From assembly GCA_937891805.1 (NCBI GenBank), contig CALATK010000204.1, positions 1 through 19,276 of the forward strand: DNA of 19,276 nt. The letters are read 5' to 3'. Both the position numbers and the translations under genes were made by a program. The notes under the pieces are model-generated. The model saw only the letters and a list, made by a program, of their open reading frames with translations. It searched no databases and had not been told where the DNA came from. The stretch comes from an uncultured Fibrobacter sp. Its GTDB lineage: Bacteria > Fibrobacterota > Fibrobacteria > Fibrobacterales > Fibrobacteraceae. Each line of letters starts with the position of its first letter. Position 1 is the stretch's first letter. Of this stretch, positions 8,185 to 14,549 are shown one piece after another.

Positions 8185-10091
8185 CAGCCCTTCTCCTTCA
8201 GTGTCAGCTTGCAGGTGGCACCTTTTGTAAGTTCCGTCTCGGCCTTGGGAGACTGGGAAACCACCCTCCCCTTGCCTTCAAATTCCACGTTCATGCGGAT
8301 ATTGCCCATCACTTCCAGAGCTTCCTTCAAAGAAAGCCCCACCAGGTTCGGCATCTTGCTTGCCGAGGTCTCGCCGAGATTCAGCACCACCCCAAAGGAA
8401 TCCAGCACGTCGCTACGCTGGGACACCACACGGCCCCCTTCGCCCTTGAATTCCACCGGGCATCCGTGTTCTGCCGCCATCTTCTTTGCGGCCGCCACCG
8501 TCATGCCCATAAAGTCCACATTGCAGCCGTTCTTGGCAGGCACTCTCGCCAGCTTGTGAGTCAAGGGAGAAATCTCCGGATGGTAATAGATACTTTCCAC
8601 GATATTTCGGAAAATAGGCCCTGCCGTCACACCGCCGGCGTGGCCATAGGCCTTGTCGGAGTTGGGGTCATCTACAAGAACCAGGCAAACATAGCGGGCG
8701 TTCTCCACAGGGACCATCCCAATGAAAGAGGCCACCTGGAGCTTGCTGTCGTACTCGCCCGTCTTCTGGTTGAACTTTTCGGCCGTACCCGTCTTGCCCC
8801 CAATAATCACGTCAGGGATTTTTTTGCTCCTCACCTGCTTCGCCGTACCGTCGCTGTCGTTCACCACATGGCTGAGCATGCCGCGAATCTTTGCAGCGGT
8901 CACTTCCGAAATCACCCGGCGAACTTCTACCGGCTCGTTCTTTTCCACCACCTCGCCATTGGCATCGCGCCATTCCTTCACGATCATGGGTTCCATCAAC
9001 TTGCCGCCGTTTGCAATGGTGGAATAGACCATCACCATCTGCATGGGCGTCACCAGCAGGGCGTGGCCGTAGCCCATGGTTTTTAGGGTGCGGTCGTCAC
9101 GGGTCAGTTCGTAGGGCTGATAAAGCTTGCCCGATTCCTCGCCATAGAAATTCTCCGAAGTCTTCATGCCCAGCCCAAAGTTACGGGCCATGCGGTAAAG
9201 CTTGTCCGCCCCCACCTCGTTTGCAATCTTTGCAAACACGATATTGGAGGACTGCACCATGGCCTGGGTCATGTTCATGTCGCCATATACGTGAGAATCC
9301 CTGATAGGAGCCGATCTCGGGTTCCAGCTCCAGCTCTTGCCCTCGTTTGCAAACACCTTTTCCGGATCCACCACATTATTCTCAAGAGCGGCGGCAGCGG
9401 TAACCACCTTGAAGGTGGAGCCGGGCTCATAAGACATGGAGACAATCTCGTTCTTTGCCACACGGCCGATTCCCTGGGTCTTGGAATTGGGATCGAATGT
9501 GGGGTAACTGGCCATGGCCAGGATTTCGCCGGTGTAAGGATCTACCACCACGGCAGAAGCACTGGTGGCGCTGTATTTCGTCACGCCATCCTTCAAGCCC
9601 TTTTCCACCAACTCCTGCATGTTCTTGTCAATCGTCAGCACCAGGTTCTTGCCCGGCACCGCTTCCGCCAGGTTTTCGGAACGGGAATACACTTCACGGC
9701 GGTGGGCGTCCTGCACACTCACCCGGAATCCCTCGTTTCCGCTCAGGCGTTCGTCAAACACGCGTTCCACGCCCATGACGCCATGGCCGTTAAAGTCCAG
9801 CTTGCCAATCACCTGGGAGGCAAGTTTTCCTTGCAAGAACACACGGCTGTAATCCAGGGCCTTGTTGGCGGTATCCCTGAAGTTGTCCGCCAGCACCACA
9901 CCGTTCCGGTCCATAATCTGGCCCCGTTCGGCGTAGATGTTCTTGGAACGGGTCACCAGGCTCATGGTCTTCTTCTGGTACACTTCACGGTTCAGCACCT
10001 GGATGTTGAAGGTCTGCAAGGTCAGCACCACCACCAAGGACAGCACTATCCATTTCAAGAATCCGAGCGGTTCAAGAGGGAATCTATTCAC
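8184..10091 (-). CDS. ftsI: Septal transpeptidase FtsI (PBP3) with C-terminal PASTA domains
   Basis: FtsI is the class B penicillin-binding protein that crosslinks septal peptidoglycan with FtsW. Counting from the GTG at 10,091 the product is 635 residues: short cytoplasmic N-terminus, one membrane anchor at about 12-30, the dimerisation domain with ERGQIMDRNG (55-64), then the transpeptidase domain with active-site Ser225 in STFK, SSN (281-283) and KTG (433-435). After it come two PASTA-like repeats, one around 510-565 and a clear one over the last ~65 residues (MPNLVGLSLKEALEVM ... GRVVSQSP). The GTG is preferred because a strong GGAGG lies 6-7 nt before it and it overlaps the ftsL stop; the longer in-frame start at 10,157 would run 74 nt into ftsL. 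PASTA tails are common on Gram-positive PBP2x and SpoVD but not on proteobacterial FtsI. Confidence 0.93.
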   Translation of the reverse strand: MNRFPLEPLGFLKWIVLSLVVVLTLQTFNIQVLNREVYQKKTMSLVTRSKNIYAERGQIMDRNGVVLADNFRDTANKALDYSRVFLQGKLASQVIGKLDFNGHGVMGVERVFDERLSGNEGFRVSVQDAHRREVYSRSENLAEAVPGKNLVLTIDKNMQELVEKGLKDGVTKYSATSASAVVVDPYTGEILAMASYPTFDPNSKTQGIGRVAKNEIVSMSYEPGSTFKVVTAAAALENNVVDPEKVFANEGKSWSWNPRSAPIRDSHVYGDMNMTQAMVQSSNIVFAKIANEVGADKLYRMARNFGLGMKTSENFYGEESGKLYQPYELTRDDRTLKTMGYGHALLVTPMQMVMVYSTIANGGKLMEPMIVKEWRDANGEVVEKNEPVEVRRVISEVTAAKIRGMLSHVVNDSDGTAKQVRSKKIPDVIIGGKTGTAEKFNQKTGEYDSKLQVASFIGMVPVENARYVCLVLVDDPNSDKAYGHAGGVTAGPIFRNIVESIYYHPEISPLTHKLARVPAKNGCNVDFMGMTVAAAKKMAAEHGCPVEFKGEGGRVVSQRSDVLDSFGVVLNLGETSASKMPNLVGLSLKEALEVMGNIRMNVEFEGKGRVVSQSPKAETELTKGATCKLTLKEKG

Positions 10092-10398
10092 CTTTACCCT
10101 CCAGAACCATAATCTTCTGCGGGACCTCGTACAGCCCGAGCACTGCGCTATCGGCAAAATCGGCCAGGCGTTCCAGCGAAGACATCTGGTTAATCTTCAG
10201 TTCCAGCAAGAGCGCATCGCGCTGCAAGAAGGTCACCTGCCTCTCGAGCATGCGGGACTGGCCATAAAGGCTGTTCAGGCGGTTCTGCAGGTACAGCGGA
10301 AGCATCAGGAGCAGGGCTCCCAAAAGCACAACGCAAAAGACGATTATAAAAATCGACCTGTTGGTTGCCGCCACCTTGAATTTCTCAGTTCCGCTCAT
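10084..10398 (-). CDS. ftsL: Cell division protein FtsL
   Basis: FtsL is a small bitopic protein that forms a coiled-coil complex with FtsB and FtsQ and activates FtsW-FtsI. The 104-residue product has a short basic cytoplasmic N-terminus, one strong membrane helix at about 16-37, and then a heptad-like Leu-rich stretch to about residue 80 consistent with the family's coiled coil. Sequence identity in FtsL is always poor, so this call rests on size, topology and its invariant place between rsmH and ftsI. It overlaps rsmH by 4 nt (ATGA) and ftsI by 8 nt. Confidence 0.85.
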   Translation of the reverse strand: MSGTEKFKVAATNRSIFIIVFCVVLLGALLLMLPLYLQNRLNSLYGQSRMLERQVTFLQRDALLLELKINQMSSLERLADFADSAVLGLYEVPQKIMVLEGKGE

Positions 10399-11378
10399 AC
10401 CCTCTCGTAAATCCTAAGCTTCGCAGAGCGAGCCCTGCTGTTTCTTGCAATCTCCTGTTCCGTAGGTAGAATCGGCTTGCGATTCACCTTCTTCAAACGC
10501 TGGTGGTTCCCGCCGCACACGCACACCGGCAAGTTTTCCGGGCAGATGCAGGCTTTCTCGAACCGTGCCGCAGTCTCCTTCACGCAGCGGTCCTCCACCG
10601 AGTGGTAGCTCATCACCACCAGGCGGCCGCCCACCTTCAGGCAATCCACCGCGGCACTCAGGCTATCTTCAATTTCTTTCAGCTCGCCGTTCACTTCCAT
10701 GCGCACCGCCTGGAAAACACGGGCCAGCAAGCCGTTCACTTCCCGCCGCTTGTCGGGGAACACCGATTCCACAACGGCCTTCACGTCATTCGGCAAAATC
10801 TCGCGGCCCTCAGCCGTAACCGCAGATGCCATCTCCACCAGGCGGGTAGAAAGCTTGAAAGCCCTGTCCATATCGGCGTTCTTCCGGAGCACTGCGGCCA
10901 GATCGTCGGCACTCACCGACTTCAGCCATTCCTGGGCAGAGACGCCTTCGCGACGGTCCATGCGCAAATCCAGCGGGTTGTTGCCTACGAAGGTGAACCC
11001 GCGGCTAGAATCGTCCACCTGATGGCTGCTGATACCCAAATCGTAAAGGATTCCGTCCAGAGTGTTCGGGGCAATCTCATTCTTCAGTTCACCGAACCGC
11101 ACCGGATGCACAACGAACTTGCACTTTACACCCGCAAGGCGTCTTGTGGCATAAGCAACGGCATCCTCATCGCGATCAAAAGCGTGAAGCATTCCGCCCT
11201 CGTTTAGTTTGTTTGCAATTCCGAAGGAATGTCCGCCACCGCCCAGGGTGCAGTCGCCATAAGTTCCGTCCGGCCTGATGCGGAGTCCGTCAAGGCACTC
11301 GGCAAGCATCACCGGATCGTGATAAAATTCATTTGTCTGTAATTTGGATTGACGCAGGTCAGCGTTTTGCATCGTCAC
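10395..11378 (-). CDS. rsmH: 16S rRNA (cytosine-1402-N4)-methyltransferase RsmH (MraW)
   Basis: RsmH methylates N4 of C1402 in the decoding centre of 16S rRNA using S-adenosylmethionine, and is a standard second gene of dcw clusters. The 327-residue product shows FYHDPVMLAECL (18-29), the SAM-binding loop GDCTLGGGGHSFGI (41-54), DLGISSHQVDDSSRGFTF, the VFQAVRMEVNGEL segment, VVMSYHSVEDR, a four-cysteine stretch (CICPENLPVCVC) and the C-terminal NSRARSAKLRIYERV typical of the family. The start overlaps mraZ by 20 nt; a second ATG two codons later (11,372) is also possible. The end overlaps ftsL by 4 nt. Confidence 0.96.
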   Translation of the reverse strand: MTMQNADLRQSKLQTNEFYHDPVMLAECLDGLRIRPDGTYGDCTLGGGGHSFGIANKLNEGGMLHAFDRDEDAVAYATRRLAGVKCKFVVHPVRFGELKNEIAPNTLDGILYDLGISSHQVDDSSRGFTFVGNNPLDLRMDRREGVSAQEWLKSVSADDLAAVLRKNADMDRAFKLSTRLVEMASAVTAEGREILPNDVKAVVESVFPDKRREVNGLLARVFQAVRMEVNGELKEIEDSLSAAVDCLKVGGRLVVMSYHSVEDRCVKETAARFEKACICPENLPVCVCGGNHQRLKKVNRKPILPTEQEIARNSRARSAKLRIYERV

Positions 11379-11835
11379 CCTCCGTCAAGCTTTCACCATA
11401 GAACGCGGCATCGAATGCAGCAACATCTTCGGTTGTCTGCAATCCATACTTGGCATTGAAGCGTTCTGGATTCCATAGTTCGAGAGTCTTACCGCTTGCC
11501 TGCACATAAAGGACTTCGCCCTTCAGCTCAGCATACTCCAACAAGGTCTTCGGGAGCAAAATACGGTTTTGACCATCCAATTCCACTACCGTGGGGCAGA
11601 GGCCTCTGCGAACTAGGTCAGCTTGACGGCGGTCGGACCTCGAGTCCAGGTCCGCCATGAATTTCTCGTATTCTGGCAAGGTATAAAACCGTAGGGTCCG
11701 AGCCGGGCCACGGGTGACCACGAACTTCTCCCCATCGGACGGCACCAGCTGACGACGGAATTCCCTGGGGAAGGAGGACCTTCCCTTTCCGTCGATAGCC
11801 GTTTGGGCCTGACCTATGAATAACGATGAATTCAT
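11359..11835 (-). CDS. mraZ: Transcriptional regulator MraZ
   Basis: MraZ is an AbrB-like DNA-binding protein that represses (in some bacteria activates) its own dcw operon. The 158-residue product has the two tandem SpoVT/AbrB-like halves, each with a D-x-x-x-R type signature: DGKGRSSFP (15-23) and DGQNRILLP (87-95). It is first in the operon, and its end overlaps rsmH by 20 nt. Just upstream lie a promoter and three GTGGTA repeats that fit an MraZ box, so autoregulation is likely. The leader before the ATG is about 38 nt with no strong Shine-Dalgarno. Length is slightly above the usual 140-155 because of a charged C-terminal tail. Confidence 0.95.
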   Translation of the reverse strand: MNSSLFIGQAQTAIDGKGRSSFPREFRRQLVPSDGEKFVVTRGPARTLRFYTLPEYEKFMADLDSRSDRRQADLVRRGLCPTVVELDGQNRILLPKTLLEYAELKGEVLYVQASGKTLELWNPERFNAKYGLQTTEDVAAFDAAFYGESLTEGDDAKR

Positions 11836-11864
11836 TCTAGTTTACACACAGATTTGGGTTAATC

Positions 11865-11901
11865 TACCACAACACAGTACAAATATACCACTTTCTACCA
11901 C
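11865..11901 (-). promoter_or_regulatory. Probable MraZ box: three GTGGTA direct repeats
   Basis: On the minus strand GTGGTA occurs at 11,896-11,901, 11,886-11,891 and 11,865-11,870. The spacings are 10 and 21 nt, so all three lie on about the same face of the helix. MraZ is known to bind short G-rich direct repeats of about 10-nt period (TGGGN with 5-nt gaps in E. coli, TGGTG-type in Mollicutes). The repeats overlap the -7 element and the start-site region, the right place for repression. That MraZ itself binds here is inference. Confidence 0.7.
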
Positions 11902-11909
11902 TCCGGCAA
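11880..11909 (-). promoter_or_regulatory. mraZ/dcw promoter (TTG-N19-TATATTTG)
   Basis: On the minus strand TTG (11,907-11,909) is followed after exactly 19 nt by TATATTTG (11,880-11,887). This matches the -33/-7 promoter form known from Bacteroidetes (TTTG-N19-21-TAnnTTTG). The predicted start site is about 38 nt before the mraZ ATG. It should drive the whole overlapping dcw operon. Confidence 0.75.
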
Positions 11910-11942
11910 CAAAAATTATGGATTTCTTACAAAATCCACCCC

Positions 11943-11980
11943 AAAAAGAACGACCGGACCACCAGGTCCGGCCACTTTTT
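11943..11980 (-). terminator. Bidirectional hairpin terminator upstream of mraZ
   Basis: A perfect 7-bp GC stem CCGGACC/GGTCCGG (11,954-11,960 and 11,965-11,971) with loop ACCA is flanked by AAAAAG (11,943-11,948) and CTTTTT (11,975-11,980). On the minus strand the stem is followed by TTCTTTTT. It would stop transcripts coming from the ORF6N genes before they enter the mraZ promoter. The symmetry means it could also act on the plus strand. Confidence 0.75.
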
Positions 11981-12044
11981 AGTGAACATTTGTATATTAA
12001 CGCAGAGCTGTGCCCACTTTTCCCGCTCCTTATATTATTATAAA

Positions 12045-12060
12045 GGGGGAAGCCTCCCCC
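12045..12060. repeat. G5/C5 intergenic hairpin
   Basis: GGGGGA and TCCCCC pair perfectly around a 4-nt AGCC loop. There is no T-run right after it, so it is not an obvious terminator. It could be part of a dispersed intergenic repeat together with the two hairpins that follow. Confidence 0.5.
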
Positions 12061-12108
12061 TGATTGCAGCCTTGCTTCGTCGAATTACGCCCCGCCACTT
12101 TTCTCGTC

Positions 12109-12128
12109 ATCCTCGCGCAGGCGAGGAT
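12109..12128. repeat. REP-like hairpin (ATCCTCGC-GCAG-GCGAGGAT)
   Basis: Perfect 8-bp arms flank a GCAG loop, preceded by CTCGTC and followed by CCACTACC. The form CGTCATCC...GGATCCA is that of the short palindromic intergenic repeats found in many copies in various bacterial genomes. Only one copy is present here, so its repeated nature is inferred. Confidence 0.55.
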
Positions 12129-12182
12129 CCACTACCACCTTGGCGGGGACTTCTCTCCCTCAGCAAGTCTTCCATCACCCCC

Positions 12183-12203
12183 TCCCCTAGGGGGACACCC
12201 CCT
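12183..12203. repeat. Overlapping palindromes CCCCTAGGGG and AGGGGG-ACA-CCCCCT
   Basis: TCCCCTAGGGGGA is a palindrome, and its right half can instead pair as AGGGGG (12,189-12,194) with CCCCCT (12,198-12,203). The two alternative hairpins share the same G-run. It ends at the stop codon of the ORF6N remnant on the minus strand, where it could act as an mRNA 3' end or as a repeat element. Confidence 0.5.
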
Positions 12204-12444
12204 AAAACCCCCGCCCCTCCTTAGCTTTCCCCAAACAGGCCGTCATGAATTTGTGATTCGGAGAATCAAAAATCTTGTCGGCGAGGATGGCGAAATTTGT
12301 GTTAGTCGGCGTCTTGCTTTTTAAGATTGTCGCAAGCATATAGAGGCCTTTTTCTGTGAAAGCGTAGGGTAAAGCTCTGCTTTTGGCCGAATAGTTTGTG
12401 GACGAAATTTTCGTTCGCAAAATTTCAACCCAACCCCATAGACA
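12202..12444 (-). pseudogene. C-terminal remnant of an ORF6N-domain protein
   Basis: About 70-80 codons read leftward to a TAG at 12,202. The first part (VEILRTKISSTNYSAKSR, then ALPYAFTEKGLYMLATILKS) matches the second half of ORF6N domains, which typically reads AFTEQGxxMLxxVLxS. The N-terminal half of the domain is gone: upstream, the frame runs into the 3' end of the neighbouring intact ORF6N gene in another frame. The downstream segment (NFAILADKIFDSPNHKF...) I do not recognise. It has no usual start codon or ribosome binding site (the only candidate is a TTG), so it is probably a decayed paralogue rather than an expressed gene. It has an inverted repeat at the spot where the other ORF6N genes have theirs. 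Confidence 0.55.
12404..12426. repeat. Inverted repeat inside the ORF6N remnant
   Basis: GAAATTTT (12,404-12,411) and AAAATTTC (12,419-12,426) are perfect 8-bp arms around a 7-nt loop. It covers codons for EILRTKIS, the position equivalent to the palindrome of the intact ORF6N gene, and includes TCGCAAAA across the loop and right arm. Chance is less easily excluded here because the arms are AT-rich. Confidence 0.5.
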
Positions 12445-12448
12445 GAGT

Positions 12449-13378
12449 CTAGTATTTTTGAGTTTCTTTTAACACCTCTTCCAAGGTAAAATCCTCCTTG
12501 CTGAAAAAGAACATCTTTTTCCCGAGGTCTTTTAGGGATGCCCCAAAATGATAGGCCTTGTCATCAATAAATAGAAAGCGATCGTGAGTGTTCGTGTTCG
12601 GGAAGATTTCTATGGGGCAATCGGCATACTGCGCGTTATATTTCTGGAGATCCAGTTCAAAAATCTTGCTCTTATCGTAGGTGTAAATAGTCACCGAGAC
12701 GCCCTTTTCCCTTTTGAGCATCATTAAAAGAGTCGTTTCGTCCACATAGTTATCCACAAGGACAATGCGTCTTTGCGCCTGGCGGATAAGACCGCACGCA
12801 AACGCGTAGGCATCAAACTCCTGACTCTCATAAAAGATGCCCTTGGTCTTGAGCTCTCCGCGATCCATTGCCTCAAAAATGGTATCGAACTTGTGTTCGT
12901 GATCGAGCAGCCGCGCATCCTGATCGATTACCTTACTTTCCACATTGGCAAGGCGATTAACGAAACCACCATTCTGCATCATGTAGTGTCGCATCGCAAC
13001 GAATGCCTTCATAATGTCTATGCTGACCCTTATGGCTTTTTCGCTATGCAGTACGGCAGAAAGCATTGCCACCCCCTGCTCGGTGAAGGCGAAGGGCGCC
13101 TTTCGCAATCCCATTTTGTCTGAATTGGAAGTCGCAAATTGCGACTTCCAATTTTCAAACTCCAATTTGTCCAGTTGAAAACAAAACTCTGCTGGAAAGC
13201 GCTCAATGTTACGCTTTACCTGCTCATTTATACGCTTCGTTTCCACCCCGTAAAGCACCGCCAAATCGCGATCAAGCAACACCTGCTTGTCACGAATGAC
13301 TCGAATCATCTTTTCTACGCCCGACTCCATGAGCGGATTAGGTGCGATATCATCCGTTTTTTCGGTCTTTCTAGCCAT
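12449..13378 (-). CDS. ORF6N-domain protein with C-terminal phospholipase-D-like domain
   Basis: ORF6N is a phage-associated DNA-binding type domain; biological roles of chromosomal members are poorly known. The 309-residue product has the ORF6N domain at about 22-130 (RDKQVLLDRDLAVLYGVETK, NEQVKRNIERFP, FAFTEQGVAMLSAVL), a linker at 140-180, and a C-terminal domain with RRIVLVDNYVDETTL (203-217) and HDRFLFIDDKAYHFGASLKDLG (265-286). That last segment resembles a single phospholipase-D-type motif with Arg in place of Lys; catalytic activity is not assured. The ATG is preceded by GGAG and an upstream cassette nearly identical to that of the DUF1016 gene. A 31-nt palindrome lies in the codons for residues about 76-86. 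It is the only complete ORF6N gene of the three here. A defence or phage-related role is inference. Confidence 0.85.
   Translation of the reverse strand: MARKTEKTDDIAPNPLMESGVEKMIRVIRDKQVLLDRDLAVLYGVETKRINEQVKRNIERFPAEFCFQLDKLEFENWKSQFATSNSDKMGLRKAPFAFTEQGVAMLSAVLHSEKAIRVSIDIMKAFVAMRHYMMQNGGFVNRLANVESKVIDQDARLLDHEHKFDTIFEAMDRGELKTKGIFYESQEFDAYAFACGLIRQAQRRIVLVDNYVDETTLLMMLKREKGVSVTIYTYDKSKIFELDLQKYNAQYADCPIEIFPNTNTHDRFLFIDDKAYHFGASLKDLGKKMFFFSKEDFTLEEVLKETQKY
13123..13153. repeat. 31-nt perfect palindrome inside the ORF6N gene
   Basis: Arms of 15 bp (AATTGGAAGTCGCAA at 13,123-13,137; its reverse complement at 13,139-13,153) surround a single base. On the minus strand it encodes NWKSQFATSN in frame, in the variable stretch between the two conserved parts of the ORF6N domain. 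The core TCGCAAAT also occurs in the palindrome of the neighbouring DUF1016 gene. Confidence 0.9.
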
Positions 13379-13469
13379 CTTCTACTCCAATCCGCCTACA
13401 AGCAAAAAAAGGCGGGGTAAAGTGTTCTTGATGCAAATATACATTTCGCGAACGTCATATTATGACAAT
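13376..13469 (-). promoter_or_regulatory. Upstream cassette copy 1 (ORF6N gene): promoter, palindrome, leader hairpin
   Basis: This 94-nt region is about 88% identical, counted by eye, to 14,547-14,638 before the DUF1016 gene. On the minus strand, in order, it has a perfect palindrome GTCATA-A-TATGAC (13,454-13,466), 12 nt, a -7 element TATATTTG (13,434-13,441), a leader hairpin CCGCCT/AGGCGG (13,410-13,415 and 13,392-13,397) with a T-rich 12-nt loop, and a GGAG ribosome binding site before the ATG. No clear TTG sits 19 nt before the -7 element; the palindrome is near where a -33 element would be, so it may bind an activator or repressor. Confidence 0.75.
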
Positions 13470-13493
13470 TTGAGAAAAAGGTCGCGTTTTTTT

Positions 13494-14549
13494 TTACAGC
13501 CCCATCTCCTTCACTTCCTTAATCAAGAAGTTTTCCAATTGTTCCCGGTCAGGAAGCTGCAACTTGTATGTTGAGACAAATAACTTCTCGTCCATGCCGT
13601 TTAATACATACTGGACCATTTTCGGTCCTTTTTCGGTACAGAGCAAAATCCCGATCGGGGGATTATCCCCGTCCGCCATCTCACAATCCTTGAAATAAGA
13701 GATGTAGGCATTCAATTGAGCAGCGTGTTCAATGCGAAATTTGCCAACCTTCAACTCCACGATTACATTGCAGTGCAGCAGACGGTTATAAAGCACCAAA
13801 TCAATAAAATAATACTCGTCATCTATGATAATGCGCTTTTGCCGAGCCTCGAAGCAGAACCCTTTGCCCATCTCCAACAGGAACTCCTGCAAATGGTCCA
13901 TGATAGCCTGCTCCAATTCAGTTTCGGAGAACGCATCCTTGGCATTCAGGTCTAAAAAATCGAGAGTATACGCGTCCTTGACCGACAAAACGGCATCAGT
14001 TCCGCCCTTTTCCACCCTTTGCAACAACAGTTCCGGCTTTTTGCTGATTCCGCTCCTGAAATAGAGTTTCGTGTCGATTTGCCGACGAAGTTCTCGCACG
14101 CTCCATGTGCCTTTGATACATTCAAGTTCATAGAAGAACCTCTCCATAGGGTCGTCAATGGTCATTATTTCTTTAATATGCGAGAATGAAAGCCGAGTGA
14201 CAAGCAATTCCGGCGGCGTTTCGAATTTGCGAGACACTGTCTCGCAAATCTGTGGATATTTCACGTAAAACATCCTGCATGCGTTCAACAACTGACGGTC
14301 AAGCCCCTTGATGGACAACTTGTCCGCCAGATTCTGCAGTAGACGAGCACCGTACTTGGCGCGGTCGCACCCCTCCTGTTCATATTCGACTATATAGCAG
14401 CCGATAGCCCAATTTCGTATAGTCAGAAGCTGGTTTACGGCACCCTTGGCTACGGAACTTGTCGCATTATGGACGTCTTTTACCCGTTCCGCAAGGATTT
14501 CAAAAGTTGTTCCGTCGGCCTTACTGATAGGCGGTTCACGCTTATTCAT
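13494..14549 (-). CDS. DUF1016 (YhcG-type) PD-(D/E)XK nuclease-like protein
   Basis: The product (351 residues) has the two-part layout of the DUF1016/YhcG family: an N-terminal helical domain (about 15-170; LLTIRNWAIGCYIVEYEQEG, YGARLLQNLADKL, RMFYVKYPQI, LSFSHIKEIM, FFYELECIKGTWSVRELRRQI) and a C-terminal PD-(D/E)XK nuclease-like domain (about 190-345). Likely catalytic residues are Asp250 in YFIDLVLYN and Glu265/Lys267 in VELKVG; DNPPIGILLC (295-304) is also conserved in the family. Members are often found near restriction-modification and mobile genes, but a molecular role for this one is not established. The start has a GGAG and is preceded by upstream cassette copy 2. The codons for residues about 101-109 form a 25-nt palindrome in the variable loop before LSFSH. 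The gene looks intact. Confidence 0.92.
   Translation of the reverse strand: MNKREPPISKADGTTFEILAERVKDVHNATSSVAKGAVNQLLTIRNWAIGCYIVEYEQEGCDRAKYGARLLQNLADKLSIKGLDRQLLNACRMFYVKYPQICETVSRKFETPPELLVTRLSFSHIKEIMTIDDPMERFFYELECIKGTWSVRELRRQIDTKLYFRSGISKKPELLLQRVEKGGTDAVLSVKDAYTLDFLDLNAKDAFSETELEQAIMDHLQEFLLEMGKGFCFEARQKRIIIDDEYYFIDLVLYNRLLHCNVIVELKVGKFRIEHAAQLNAYISYFKDCEMADGDNPPIGILLCTEKGPKMVQYVLNGMDEKLFVSTYKLQLPDREQLENFLIKEVKEMGL
14225..14249. repeat. 25-nt perfect palindrome inside the DUF1016 gene
   Basis: ATTTGCGAGACA (14,225-14,236) and its exact reverse complement (14,238-14,249) flank one base. On the minus strand it encodes ICETVSRK in frame, in the variable region between the FYxxYP and LSFSH motifs. 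It shares the octamer TCGCAAAT with the ORF6N palindrome. Confidence 0.9.

Larger units (their letters stand above)
11836..12201. other. 366-nt intergenic region between mraZ and the accessory island
   Basis: It contains, from mraZ outward, the mraZ leader, the MraZ box and promoter, the bidirectional terminator and then about 150 nt of GC-rich hairpin elements (12,045-12,203). No gene is supported. Rightward open frames across 12,064-12,324 translate the hairpin repeat (LVILAQARIH-like) and are typical artefacts of such intergenic repeats. Confidence 0.8.

Noticed and set aside
10092..10157. Longer N-terminus for FtsI
   Set aside because: It would overlap ftsL by 74 nt and adds a basic, Cys/Trp-containing stretch unlike FtsI; the GTG at 10,091 has a strong GGAGG.
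11982..12324. Small plus-strand frames with VILAQARIH-like peptide
   Set aside because: This peptide is what the palindromic intergenic repeat encodes; such frames are common annotation artefacts.
13658..13671. GGGGAT-T-ATCCCC palindrome in the DUF1016 gene
   Set aside because: Only 6-bp arms, encoding the conserved DNPPIG motif, so protein conservation and chance are enough to explain it.
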